Shown here: in pieces, positions 53,601 to 64,000 of the stretch | Layout of the letters: every line of letters starts with the position of its first letter | Numbering within the stretch: the first letter of the stretch is position 1 | Source: Tiliqua scincoides | Taxonomy: Eukaryota > Chordata > Lepidosauria > Squamata > Scincidae | Assembly: GCF_035046505.1 (NCBI RefSeq) | Contig: NC_089822.1 | Coordinates: 217,492,419 to 217,556,418 of the forward strand | Length of the DNA: 64,000 nt | Direction of reading: 5' to 3' | The notes under the pieces: model-generated | The model's database searches: none | Told to the model about the DNA's origin: nothing | What the model saw: only the letters and a program-made list of their open reading frames with translations | Made by a program: the position numbers and the translations under genes

Positions 53601-56600
53601 TGGATTTTGCAACTAGGAAATTTGGGGTTTGCATGTCTTGCTAAACCAGTGAAATGAACTTACTGTATAACTGTCTGGGAAGCTGACATCTGTATTTCTA
53701 AGCAAATTCCTTAGGCTCTACAGCTGAAGATTTCTAATTTTTTTTTTTTAAAGAACAGAACACTTTACTTTTTTCTTTTTAGTTTAATTTTAATTTTCTC
53801 TTTCATTTCAGTCCATTAAGTGTGTGGCAGGAACGGGTATGTATAACAAAACATACATTTATGTTTGTATGTAAAACATTTTATACATTGAAAGTTCAGT
53901 ATGAACCTTCTGTGCGTACCCCTCTGAACACAATAAAATTTGCCCTCTGCTTTTCTGGACAGGACTCTGCTATAAGTGCCCTGGTTTTATTCACCAAGTA
54001 AAAGAAAAATAACCAAGGTCATCACTACTGATCTTGCTTGAATATCTCAGAAGATAAGAATAAACCCATAAAAACAGCATAAAATGGAAAACTAGCCCAT
54101 AAAAATTAATGAATTGGTTCTTGGAGGAAAGGGAAAGTCAGTTAGGCTAAAATAAATGACACACTGTTCAAAAAGACGTCATTGATTGTGCTTTCCTACA
54201 GTCAACATTGACAGTCTCATTTGTGCAAACCTCAGCTTTTGTTAGGTAAGAACGCCAGACTGTTTTTGTCTGAATAGGCCCCTGGATCATACTTCTCACA
54301 AAACCTGCTTTTAAAGCAAGGGCAGCCCAATCCTAACTTGGAACAGGTAAGCCAGCAGTGCACATACAGTGCACATTTCAGGCAACCAGAGGCAAGGGGA
54401 CCCTGTTCCCCTGACCCTGGGGATAGCCACTGAAGTCCTAATGGGGCTACTTGGATCTGCACCATCTCAGTAGGTGGCACACATCCAAGCAGCCGGGAAA
54501 GCCCTGGGCTACCAGGGAATAGGGTTAGGATTTGGCATAAGTGCCAGATCCTGTCTCCACCTCCTGTCCTGTGCCCAGGAACGTCTCCCTCCCATGTCCT
54601 TCCTGCCTCCCACGCTCACCAGACCCCTGCGTTGGCTGAGCTCAGCTGGCACAAACTTCTGTATTCCCAGGGCCTGCAACAGCATGGGGAAGCTGGTGCG
54701 TGTCCATGCGCCAGCCTATCTCCCTTCAGAGTGGCATGGTAGTGCTTTATGGCACTTTCATGTGCCCAGGGCGCAGTTTGGATTGCACCCTAAGGCTGCA
54801 ATTCTATGCACACTTTCTGGGTAGTAAACTTCATGGAACACAATGAGACTTTCTTCTGAGCAGATATGCCTAGGATTGTGCCCTAAGTGACATACCAAGG
54901 GTGTTTCCCTTGAGTAGACTAACAGGGCTGTAATATGTTCATGTTGTTGGGGCCGATTTTGATGGGGACAAAGAGCTCAACTGAAGAACATATTTGCTTT
55001 TTGTTCTAGCTGTGTTTTTGTAATAATAACTGAAAGAAAATTATTAAAGATGGACTTCCCCTTTAAGTCAGTAATAGTAGTAGTTTAAATTATGCTGGTT
55101 TGCTATGCTTCCTTCAGAATTTCAGAATTTTTATGCCAATAAAGGTATTCTGAATCTGAATTTCAAAAAAGAGTTGGTCACAATTGTAGTAATTTAATTA
55201 AATGTGGCAATGTAATCACATTTCTAAATTTGGTTAAAAGGAGCAAGATGAATGAATTAAAAATTCATTTGTCTGTTGGCAAGCCTAATCATTTTGCATC
55301 TATCCTCCAACCTGTCAGGGGAAAAAAACACAGCAGCGCATAGGGATAGTGAGGTGGACTGGAGTGGAGAGCAGAGCTGTCTAAGATCTATAATGAAAAT
55401 CTGAGCACATTCTTTTGACATGCCACCCAAGTAAAACTCTGAATAGTTTCAGCATCAAACCATTCTGTGCAATAGAATGTTTATCCATTCTGTGCAATAG
55501 TCTGTTTATCCAGCTGCAGCTCTGTTCAAAAGAGCTCTTCAGATGTTTGAAAACTTGTCATACAGATGCAGTCTTGAACAGGAAGATTATCTGACTGGGC
55601 AAGTCCCCGAGTTACAGGCTTTGTTTCTTGTACAGTGGGCAAAACAATGGCTGGCAAGTGGGCTGCCTCACTCATGCAAATCATCATGGGAAGCTGTGCC
55701 AAGCCCACTGAAGCTCACTTCATTGGCCTGCTTCCATCTGATTGCTCCATATAGAGGATTTTCCAGCATCAGAACCATTCCAAAGGTCTGGAGACATGCT
55801 AATCCAGGGGCATTTGAGAGCCCAGTTGCAAAATGTGTTTTTTGAAAGGCATTTACTGTATATTTGTCAAAGATGATTTATAAGAAACTATTATAGTAAG
55901 CGGGGTACTGAATAGTGTAAACAGTAATATCTGAAGAGGCTCTTAGTGCAAGCCTATGCATGTCTACTCAGAAGTGTTTATAAGCCCAATGGGACTTACT
56001 CCCAGGTAAGTGTATATAGCAGTACTTCCCAAACTTTTTGGCACCAGGACCCACTTTTAAAAATGACAATCTATCATGACCCACTAGACCAGGGGTCTCC
56101 AAACTTTTTGGCCAGAGGGCCGCATCAAATATCTGGTGTAGTGTGGAGGGCCAGAAAAAAATTTAAATCTAAAATTTAAATAAATAAATTAGAGATGGAA
56201 CTTAGATGAGTGAATGAATGAATGGGCTCATTCATTCAACCTCTATGGCCCTCAGAACACCCTCCAGACCCAATCAGAGCACAGTTCTGGTCATGTCCAG
56301 TTGAGTGGGCCAGAGGCTTTCAGGGGACAAGAGGTTGACCGCAGTCCAGAAAGAGGCTTGCTATGGGCTGCATCTGGCCCCCGGGCCAGGGTTTGGAGAC
56401 CCTTGCGCTAGAAAAAAAGCCTATCTACAAAGAAATATTTATTAATAATAATTAATTATAATTTGGTCCTGTGCTCCTGAGACAGCTAGAGACTTTGCAT
56501 GTAGTTTGTGTATGTAGGCTTCACTCTCCCTAGAAATGGAGTTCAAGGACTGTTTCTTCCAAACCTTTAGTCATTCCAGGGAAGGCTCTCCAGTTGAGCC

Positions 56601-59600
56601 TTCGATTTAGAAGGCTCAGCTGGAAAGCAAGATGTGCAATTGGGGAGTTCCTGGCCGGACACAAGGCTGAAACTAGGTTCACACACCGATTAATAGAGAA
56701 AATAGGAAAATGTGACATTTTTCTTTTGGGGGTATGAAAATTATCTTATACCAGCTAATTTTCTTCTGCAAACTGGGCAAAGTTGCTTGCAAAGGTTTTT
56801 TTATATTTCTAAAAACTTTTTGTGGCCCACCAGAAATCAGCTCGTGACACCAGTGTGTTCAGGAAACATTGGTGTATAGGATTGCAACCTCTGTCATGGA
56901 TTGTTGAAGTATAGTTATGCTGGTATTTATGTTCCTTTTATTATGTTTGAAGCAGCTCATTTTGACACCTTTTGACATTCTAGAATGGAACAATTTTAAT
57001 AGGAGACCCTCCTCTGAAGCCACTAAAATATAGCAAACAACTATAGTCTAGGAAGCAACAGTGGCAATATAAACACACTTAAGGGAAGTTGTGAAAATGG
57101 TTGGACATTTGAAACCAACACATTTTCTGAAAGGATCACAACAATACTTTATGTACTGGCATACTGAATTAAAATTATGAATATTTTTGAACCACTTTTC
57201 AACATACAAAATTCTCAAAGTGGTTTAACATAGCAAAATGAATATTATGACTGTTTCCTGTTCCAAGATGACTAACAATATAAAAAGAAACATGGGAGGA
57301 AACAGCATCTTTTTTTTAGCTAATTTCTAGCTAATGTTGGGATGTATAGAAACCAGTGTCATAGCTAGCGTGGGGTGTTCTGCCCTAGGTACCACTGGAG
57401 GGGTGACACTGCAAGTAACCCAAACTGCAAACGATCAAGCTATGCATGGTTGGATGTGGAATTTACAAGAGAATGCAATGGTAAAAAACCAGAATGAAAT
57501 ATCTCCATTCTATCTAAAGTTATAGTCGAAAAACTAGAAAACAAAAAATGCATGTGATCCTATGGAAAGTGAAACTGAGCCACATCATGCATTTACTCAT
57601 GAGTAGGCAGGCTTGTCTTAGTCTATCAGAAAGAGCAGGCTGAGAGGAATCTAACAACACCAGAATGGTCCCAATCTGATGAACGCAGCCCCCCCCCCAA
57701 AACACCCAAGAATGAAGTCCCTCCATCCAAGCTGATGAATGTATTGAGTCCTATGGCAAGCGAAACTAACTGATATGCTTGAACAATAACTGCTTGAACT
57801 GGGCACTGGGTACAGCTGAAAATCTCACTGATTATGGGCGCTGGGTGTCAAATGACCTAGCTGCATCACTGATGGAAACCATCGCTCTCCACCTGCTAAA
57901 TATAAGAGAGCCACATTCAAAAGATTCCCTTTAGCCCAGTTAGCAGGGATTAATATTGCTTGTGGTGTCACTGTGGTGTGTGTGTTGGTGTTTTATTTTG
58001 TTATGTTATTCCTGCCACTTCTTTCCTATACAGTTTTTTTATTGTAAAGCTACATTTTCTCTTTTCAAAAAATTCCAGCCAAATGTTCTCTCCACACCCC
58101 ATCCCAAGACCACTTCTGCATTGTATTCCTTTCAGTCAATGAACTATAGGATTATACAATATTCCTCATGTTCATGTTGCATATTTCTTGGATTTTGTAC
58201 CTAATTCTGTGGCCATGTCCAGTAAGCCTGCCCTCCATAACTGTGGAGCCTGACATTACACTAAGGGCTCAGTCCTATCCAGCTTTTGGTGGGATGTGGG
58301 TCATAGGATGTGGGATGTGGGTCATGTGCTGTCTCCTGCAGTGGTGGTGGGGGCAGTCACATAGGCCTCTTCAAGGTAAGGGAATGTTTGTTCCCTTACC
58401 TCGGAGCTACGTTGCTACAGAGCTGCATCAGCATTAGAATGTTGGATAGAATTGGCCCTAGTTGTATTAAAGATCTGAACAACCAATAAACAGTTTGGGC
58501 TACTGACTCATTGTCTGTTGATTACCATCCTAGCTTAAAAGATAGCATTTTGAAGATAGCATAGAACCCACAATCGATGCTTTTCAAATGCATAACCCCT
58601 TGCAATGTACTAACTCCAATCTTTCTATCTTTACAAGGACCTCCTGTTGACTGGATAAGAATGCACAGCCACACGCCATCAGATATTTATAATCTCAGTG
58701 TCCAGATAGTTGAAGCTCAAGGAACCAGTAAATTTAATATAAGTTGGGTCCTTAATGAAGATGGTAGGTCTCATTTTTGGAGTTACAAACCAATCACAGC
58801 TGAGTCCTCTTCTCTTCCCAATTTTCTCTTTTGTGTGTGCTTCCATGTCCCCTCTCTTTCCAAGAGTATCTTCTTTTTCTTGGACTACCTGCTAACATTT
58901 AGAGCTTAGGAGCAGGACCCCTGGACCCATATGGAGCCAGACTTGGCCCCACCTGAGCCCCCCAGAGGTGCTTTGGTCAACTCTGGAGGCTCTTCTGAGG
59001 CCTGCGCACAGGAGTCCAGGAATGGAACCCTCATGGATAATGGCGGTAGTGCTGGTAATTATTACTGGTAGTAAAATTAATACTGGTAGTGTGATTTGCG
59101 TGGCTTGTTTTTGAAATAGTACATCTTTCTTCGGTGACTTGCCAGGCTGACTTGATCATTTCCATTGTGTATTTGGGTCCAGTACAGACAGCAATAAGTG
59201 AGCTTATTGTTGTGCACATGATCATTGCTCTCCGGAATCATTCACCCTCCTCAAGCCATCTTCAATGCAGAGGCATTTGATGCAAAGCCTGCTGTTCCTC
59301 CCTGAATAGTGGAGTGTGTGTGAAGGGGGAACCCTAACATACCTCGCAGGAGTGGGGTAATGGGGTGTCCTTGTTTTCTGTATGGTTGGTTTTTGTTTTG
59401 TTCAGATTGTGGCAATGGGACATGATTGGAAGAAACTAACCAGCACTGGCAGCTCAATGCTTTTTGAAGGATCAGTGAGTCTGCATGCATGAGATGCATT
59501 TCTCACTGCTGTACACTGGAAAAGCAAATTGATTTATTGGCTGCTAAGAAGCTTCCTGTAATTCTAGCAAGGTATTTGCTTCCTCCATAATTGGTCCATT

Positions 59601-60477
59601 CCCCTAATCCAGGCTGGTCCCATTATTTCCTATGGTTAGGGTAGGTGACAACTAAATAAAACACAAAGTACTACATTTTGCATTTTAATTCAACAAATTT
59701 TCAGAAAAAAACAGTTTTCAACCAACTCTACATGGGAAAGCCAGTCTTCATTTGCTCATTTTTGATACACACTCCATTCTGTAAGAATGTAACCACTGGG
59801 TAGAGTTGATTGGTAAAGTGTTCCCTATCCTCAAGGGCTCACAATCAGAGACACCACTAATAGTCACTGGAGAAGATACCGTGCTGGGGTGAAAAGGGAC
59901 AGTTGCGCTCTCCCTACTAAATATAAGAGGATGCTTCTTTGCCCAGTTATCAGGGGCTATTTTCCCTCAATAAATTGTACTGTGTTGCATCCTTATCTTT
60001 TGTGTCCTCCATACCCCATGCTGTCACTATGCTGTCACAAACCATTGCATCTAGGTCCATGTGCACACACTCGAATCCCCCCATGTATATGTTACACTTG
60101 TTTCAAACATGCCTAGTACTACATAACTTGTATCCTACAGAACATTGGTGACAGAAAAGAACTGTCTCCTTAACATGTGTAGTATAGTAGTATTCACAAA
60201 GTTATTGGTGTTTTGTGTGAAATTGGTGAAGTACAAACTTTCCTTTCTTCTGGCACCTCTGTCATGCACAGTTTGAGAACAAACTTAGTTATATTGGCCA
60301 TTAATTACACAGGCAAAACAATCCTTTTATTTCTTATTGTGTTTATCTTTGCTTCCAGCCAGCATCAAATTCTTGAATGCTACCAGGTTATGTGTATCAA
60401 CATCTGGACAGTCAACCTGCATGAGGTGTGATTACACAGAGAAGTTTCAAAGCCAAACCATGCCTAATCGTGAGAAA
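50537..60477 (+). CDS. IL17RB: IL17RB, interleukin-17 receptor B, coding exons 1-4 (3' part outside the window)
   Basis: The exons 50537-50611, 53812-53836, 58638-58763 and 60359-60477 join in frame (115 codons) with GT-AG introns. The product is the N-terminus of a type I membrane receptor for IL-17B and IL-17E/IL-25. The signal peptide is followed by the start of the extracellular fibronectin-III-like domain. SIKCVAGTGPPVDWIRMHS aligns with human TVQCGSETGPSPEWMLQHD. FNISWVLNEDASIKFLNATR aligns with MNVSWVLRADASIRLLKATK. LCVSTSGQSTCMRCDYTEKF aligns with the human ICVTG...CVRCNYTEAF block, with Cys positions kept. N-glycosylation sequons occur at NLS, NIS and NAT. Transmembrane and SEFIR parts would lie beyond 64 kb. 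Its position next to CHDH, head to head, supports the call. Confidence 0.92.
52043..52271. mobile_element. hAT-like MITE with 8-bp duplication
   Basis: It runs from CAGCAATTTTCAACCACTGT to GATTGAAAATTGCTG and is flanked by CTTTAGGG at 52035-52042 and 52272-52279. Confidence 0.9.
52394..52849. mobile_element. hAT (Charlie-like) MITE
   Basis: The ends are CAGGGGTGCCCAAACCCC and AAGTTTGGACACCCCTG, and the body matches the copies at 42086 and 42955. The flanking octamers do not agree. Confidence 0.85.
53812..53836 (+). CDS. IL17RB: IL17RB exon 2, 25-nt microexon
   Basis: The segment lies between TTTCATTTCAG and GTATGT and encodes SIKCVAGT plus the first base of a Gly codon. It joins in frame with exon 1 (phase 0) and exon 3 (phase 1), and restores the VQCGSETG-like motif of human IL17RB. 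It is found only by the protein match and the splice phases. Confidence 0.85.
54320..54790. mobile_element. Harbinger-like long MITE
   Basis: It begins near GCAGCCCAATCCTAACTT and ends GTTTGGATTGCACCC before TAA. The body matches the reverse complement of 60560-61070 in part. Confidence 0.7.
54794..54883. mobile_element. Harbinger-like MITE family D with TAA duplication
   Basis: It starts GGCTGCAATTCTATGCACAC, ends TAGGATTGTGCCC and lies between TAA at 54791-54793 and 54884-54886. The left TAA is also the right border of the long MITE. Confidence 0.82.
56020..56871. mobile_element. hAT-like element inside family D MITE, itself interrupted
   Basis: It begins CAGTACTTCCCAAACTTTTT and ends CAGGAAACATTG. 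The flanks GTATATAG (56012-56019) and GTGTATAG (56872-56879) agree at 7 of 8 bases. Confidence 0.75.
56090..56405. mobile_element. hAT (Charlie-like) MITE inside the hAT-like element
   Basis: It begins CAGGGGTCTCCAAACTTTTT and ends GGGTTTGGAGACCCTTG. The flanks CACTAGAC and CGCTAGAA agree at 6 of 8 bases. Confidence 0.8.
58265..58459. mobile_element. Harbinger-like MITE family A
   Basis: It follows TAA with GGGCTCAGTCCTATCCAGCT and ends ATGTTGGATAGAATTGGCCC. It ends about 180 bp before IL17RB exon 3. A short GGGATGTGGGTCAT unit is repeated inside. Confidence 0.72.
58638..58763 (+). CDS. IL17RB: IL17RB exon 3
   Basis: The acceptor is CTTTACAAG and the donor GTAGGT. It encodes PPVDWIRMHSHTPSDIYNLS and VQIVEAQGTSKFNISWVLNE D. 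The motif NISWVLNED equals human NVSWVLRAD. It starts and ends in phase 1. Confidence 0.92.
58764..60358. other. IL17RB intron 3
   Basis: It contains family E sequence (59815-59960) and a repeat near 58.91-59.04 kb also seen around 10.7 kb. No exon. Confidence 0.65.
60359..60477 (+). CDS. IL17RB: IL17RB exon 4
   Basis: The acceptor is TTGCTTCCAG and the donor GTAAGG. It encodes ASIKFLNATRLCVSTSGQST then CMRCDYTEKFQSQTMPNREK. The Cys pattern (LCV...TCMRCDYTE) matches human (ICV...SCVRCNYTE). No later IL17RB exon was seen before 64000. Confidence 0.92.
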
Positions 60478-60559
60478 GTAAGGTTTTTTTAAAAAAATAT
60501 TATATAGTGCTGCTGAGGGGTGAGAAGGTAAACTAGGCATCTATTCAGTACAAAACTAG

Positions 60560-61070
60560 GAGCACAATCTACACGAACTCTTGCGCTGGCACAAGTCTCT
60601 TACACCGGCCTGCAGGTGTTGCAGAAGTATCATAAGGCACTTTCGTGCCAACTCAAGAGTCAGGAGGCCGCCTCTGGTGCTATTGCGCCAGAGGAGAGGT
60701 AGGTTTGTGTCAGCCATATCGGGCAGGTAAGGAGGTCTGGGGAGGGTGGAATAGAGGCATTCCAGGGTGGGTGGAGGGTGGGCCAGGGCAGAGTAGGGGA
60801 TGTGTCCAGGATCCAGCACTTGGGCTGGATCCTAACCCACTCCTGGGCAACCCAATGCAATGCCAGGCTGCTCAGCTCTGTGCCACCTATTAGTACTAAA
60901 GAGGTAGCGCAGATCCAAGTGGTTCTATTGCGGCTGCTGTCACATTACCCAGGGTAAGGTGGAATCGGTTCCCCTTGGCCTGGGCTGAGCTGCAACAGGC
61001 CCCAACCCTGAGCTGGATACGGGGCAGGCCAGTCGGTCTACCTATTCCAGTGCAGGTTAGGATTGGGCTG
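60560..61070 (-). mobile_element. Harbinger-like long MITE with TAG duplication
   Basis: It begins GAGCACAATCTACACGAACT, ends GGTTAGGATTGGGCTG and has TAG on each side (60557-60559, 61071-61073). Confidence 0.8.
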
Positions 61071-61252
61071 TAGGCTACTTAAGGTAATCAAACAAACAGA
61101 ATCTAATGTCTGAAATTAATAAAATATTACTGTGTACTCATGTTCATAATGGCTTAGGCATGTTCTGAACTTTTTCTTTTTAAACAATCCACCATATTCT
61201 GATAGCTTCCTCATTTTTTTTCTTTTAAAAGGTGGTGTTATTATTTAAGAGC

Positions 61253-61790
61253 ATTTATATACTGTTTTTCAACAAAGCACTTTACATAACTAAGAGCCCA
61301 ATCATGGGCTTTTGACAGTACAGTGGGCAGGGGGGAGGCGTTCTGGGGAGGAAGGGTGCTGGGGGAGGGAGGAGGGACAGACGCAGATCCAGAGCATTCA
61401 TGTGGGGCTTGGCACCCTACATGAATGCTCTTCCCTCACCTATTCAATTGAGTAGCACCATTGTGGGGCTACTTCCCTTACCCGAGAGAAGGGGACAAAA
61501 GTCCCCTTCTACTGAGGTGCCGCCTGTGGCTGCCGTGGGTGCATGGGATGCGGTGGCAGCTGTTTTTGGTGCAGCCGCATGCCACGGGAGCACAGGATTG
61601 GGCTGTAAGTAAGTAAATTGTTCCCTGTTCCATAATGACTTACGGTCTAAATAAAAATGCAGAATAGACACCAACAAACAACCTCTAGAAAAGTAGCTGT
61701 GCTGGGGTAAAAGACAATTGTTCCCCACTTGCTAAATTTAAGAGGAGCACCACTTCAGTAAGTGCCTCTTTGTCCCATTAGCAGCGGTGT
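61253..61790 (-). repeat. Family E repeat interrupted by a MITE
   Basis: The left part ends CAACAAAGCACTTTACATAA and the right part continues AAATTGTTCCCTGTTCCATA and AACAACCTCTAGAAAAGTAG. Both parts align with the uninterrupted copy at 10865-11090. Confidence 0.6.
61294..61605. mobile_element. Harbinger-like MITE with TAA duplication, inside family E
   Basis: It runs from GAGCCCAATCATGGGCTTTT to AGCACAGGATTGGGCTG and is flanked by TAA at 61291-61293 and 61606-61608. Confidence 0.85.
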
Positions 61791-62113
61791 GGAAGTTTTT
61801 AGCTGGATTCAGTAAGTTTCCAACTTAATAGCTACTGCAGATCCTAGCAGCATGTTGCAACCATTTATTGTATCCAGTCAACATCTTAATCTAATAATAG
61901 AGACCTCTGCAGGGGAATAGCTTCTTGTAGTTGTAATTGATCTGGATATTCATCCTAGCTGCACCATAATGTGGGTCCCATTGAATTGGTTCAATGCATG
62001 TCTTAATGTGAATGGGGATACGTGCATCCAGTCTAGGGCTGGCAGCTGTATACATTTATAGCTGGATCAGAGTAATCATTTCTGTATCCTGGAAACTGTA
62101 GTAATGGTTGCAC

Positions 62114-62760
62114 ATTCATACTGTATTGGCAACCTTCAGTCTCGAAAGACTATGGTATCGTGCTCTGAAAGGTGGTTCTGGCACAGCGTCTAGTGTGGCT
62201 GAAAAAGCCAATCCGGGAGTGACAATCCCTTCCACACCGGGAGCAAGTGCAGTCTGTCCCTGGTCTGTCTCCCTGGCTATGGGCCTTCCTTCTTTGCCTC
62301 TTAGCCTCAGACTGTTGGCCAAGTGTCTCTTCAAACTGGGAAAGGCCATGCTGCACAGCCTGCCTCTAAACGGGCCGCTCAGAGGCCAGGGGTTCCCACT
62401 TGTTGAGGTCCATCCCTAAGGCCTTCAGATCCCTCTTGCAGATGTCCTTGTATCGCAGCTGTGGTCTACCTGTAGGGCGCTTTCCTTGCACGAGTTCTCC
62501 ATAGAGGAGATCCTTTGGGATCCGGCCATCATCCATTCTCACAACATGACCGAGCCAACGCAGGCGTCTCTGTTTCAGAAGTGCATACATGCTAGGGATT
62601 CCAGCACGTTCCAGGACTGTGTTGTTAGGAACTTTGTCCTGCCAGGTGATGCTGAGGATGTGTCGGAGGCAGCGCATGTGGAAAGTTTTCCTCTCCTGTT
62701 GTGAGTGAAGAGTCCATGACTCACTGCAACTAATATGCAAAAATCCAACCACCAGAAATC
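62114..62760 (-). mobile_element. Non-LTR LINE 3' part with endonuclease/RT ORF C-terminus
   Basis: The minus frame reads KTFHMRCLRHILSITWQDKV, SMYALLKQRRLRWLGHVVRM and DDGRIPKDLLYGELVQGKRP, the end of a non-LTR retrotransposon ORF. A second minus frame nearer the 3' end reads CTCSRCGRDCHSRIGFFSHT RRC, a C-terminal zinc-finger motif. The two lie in different frames, so the copy is broken. I cannot name the clade with confidence. Confidence 0.75.
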
Positions 62761-63716
62761 AATGATTTAAATTTTATGTCTTTAACAAACAACTTTGCTG
62801 AGAGTTTTATATTCTCTTGGACTCAGCTAGTGGAAAGAATCATATATGTAATGTCTTGCACAGCACTGTTCTTTGAGAGTTAGCCAAAGTTTATTTTTGA
62901 TTTTGTTTCAACCTGTGAAAGGAAACAGTTGAGTAAGGTGAAGCCCTGGTCTGATCCAAAAAGACTTAATTTTTAATGTGTTAAAATATTAATATTTTTA
63001 TGTGTACATTGCTTAATATGTTAACAGATTTGATATGTACCTGGACAACAACTTTAGCACTACCATCTAGCATCTATACCGTAAGAGTATATCTACATGA
63101 GCAGTGAAGACACATTTGAGTGACAACTCTACGTATTATTTAATCATCCTTAAAGCTGTTAATAATTGAAAAATTTCTGTGTTTTGTTTGCTTGGTTTCT
63201 GGCTTTTAAATTTTTGTTTTGTTATTGTTGCTAAAGAGGAAGAGGTTAGATTTGCTTCTGTCTTAAAGGATGATATGACCTTCAGAGCTTGTTTTGTTTT
63301 AGTGGCACTTCTTCTATGTTGGATTCCATGTAGAAGAAAATACTTTTTACACAATTTATGCTTCCAACTTACCATCAGCAAATCTTGGTGAGGATCCTCC
63401 AACAAAACACATCTCTTTAATTTCTCCAGGTAATTGAACAAATACCTTCAGGGGTGCCCTGTCCCTTGCAGAAAACAGAGAAACAAGAAAAGTGCAGTCG
63501 TTGACCTCTTTCCTTCCCTTGCCACTCTTTTTGACAAAACAGGAAGTGCAGGTCATGCTGGGAACTCCCAGTATGTTCTGCACTTTGTTTTATTTAATGG
63601 GACTGTGCATGGAAGAAATAAAAACATACAACCCTGCTTTCTGTACCTTTCCTCTTTGGGGGGGGGGGGAATCCACACAAAAAAAATTTAAGAACACCTG
63701 TATTGATAGGACATTA

Positions 63717-64000
63717 CAGGTCCAACCTTGTTATACACAGATTTTTTTATACACGGATTTGACTCAACTCAATGGCCACTGCAACTTAGAAGGAATGTGC
63801 TGATCCCTAGAGAAGGGGGAAAATGCATCCCTTTAAAATCACAGTTTAAAAAATTGCTCTTTTCTTTTGTAAAGAGACAGTCATGCAAGGGATTACAGGT
63901 ATTTTTCACCTATGGAAAAATGCATTGATTTTTCTATCTCAAGACAATGGAAGGGCCCTTTAAATTAAAGAAAAACAGTCCTTTAACAATAGCCTCTTTA
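63717..64000. mobile_element. Tc1/mariner-like element, second copy, cut by the window end
   Basis: It begins CAGGTCCAACCTTGTTATAC after TA and is the reverse complement of the right part of 11571-12118. Confidence 0.65.

Larger units (their letters stand above)
50612..53811. other. IL17RB intron 1
   Basis: It holds hAT MITEs at 52043-52271 and 52394-52849. The stretch 53.0-53.6 kb has a long open minus frame without recognisable protein features. No further exon. Confidence 0.65.
55947..56889. mobile_element. Harbinger-like MITE family D, split by a hAT element
   Basis: The left part (55947-56019) contains GTCTACTCAGAAGTG and ACTTACTCCCAGGTAAGTGT. The right part (56872-56889) is GTGTATAGGATTGCAACC. 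Everything between is a later insertion. Confidence 0.75.
53837..58637. other. IL17RB intron 2
   Basis: It holds a long MITE and a family D copy sharing one TAA (54320-54883), nested hAT elements (55947-56889), family E sequence near 57.2-57.3 and 57.88-57.95 kb, and a family A copy at 58265-58459. Confidence 0.65.
60478..64000. other. IL17RB intron 4 to the window end
   Basis: It contains long Harbinger-like MITEs at 60560-61070 and 61294-61605, a LINE fragment (62114-62760) and the start of a TA-flanked element at 63717. I searched for the next IL17RB exon (a WTFSYIGFP-like block) and did not find it. Confidence 0.6.

Noticed and set aside
1-64000. CRISPR arrays, operons, phage or other prokaryote-type systems
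   Set aside because: The introns, poly(A) signals, LINEs and MITEs show vertebrate nuclear DNA. The tandem runs present are simple microsatellites.

Overview
This is a vertebrate nuclear window. The best guess is a squamate reptile: conserved vertebrate exons with GT-AG introns sit among CR1-type LINE tails, an RTE/BovB-like LINE, palindromic hAT and Harbinger-like MITEs, and long AC/GT/AAT microsatellites. A gecko is possible but I cannot prove it. Nothing is prokaryotic.

Three host genes are present in the order and orientation known from mammals (CACNA1D > , < CHDH , IL17RB >). (1) CACNA1D (Cav1.3 L-type calcium channel alpha-1D), plus strand. The last five coding exons lie at 800-949, 4929-5092, 8042-8163, 10045-10365 and 12180-12473 and encode the distal cytoplasmic tail, ending in ITTL. 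An AT-rich 3'UTR follows to about 13.77 kb. (2) CHDH (choline dehydrogenase), minus strand. The whole coding sequence of 611 codons lies in seven exons between 34904 and 23474, all with intact splice sites and reading frame. A splice acceptor at 34945-34946 shows that at least one further 5' exon lies upstream. (3) IL17RB (interleukin-17 receptor B), plus strand. Exons 1-4 lie at 50537-50611, 53812-53836, 58638-58763 and 60359-60477, and the rest lies beyond the window. CACNA1D and CHDH are tail to tail. CHDH and IL17RB are head to head, probably sharing a promoter near 50.4 kb where a TATAAAT box is visible 82 bp before the IL17RB start codon.

The rest is intron and intergenic DNA full of repeats. 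Many hAT-like MITEs keep 8-bp target duplications, and one at 39692-39874 is a nearly perfect hairpin inside a GC/CpG-rich block. Several non-autonomous families of very different length share GGGCnCAATCC-type ends and 3-bp TAA/TNA duplications, as expected of PIF/Harbinger. Some elements are nested: Harbinger in CR1, pogo in CR1, hAT in hAT in MITE. A processed HNRNPM pseudogene lies at about 37.8-38.69 kb, and a decayed duplicate of CHDH exon 5 plus its upstream intron at 25.6-25.83 kb.

I found no sign of a new biological system. The most useful items are the complete CHDH and partial CACNA1D and IL17RB gene models, the duplicated CHDH exon edge, the nested insertions and the shared-end MITE families.
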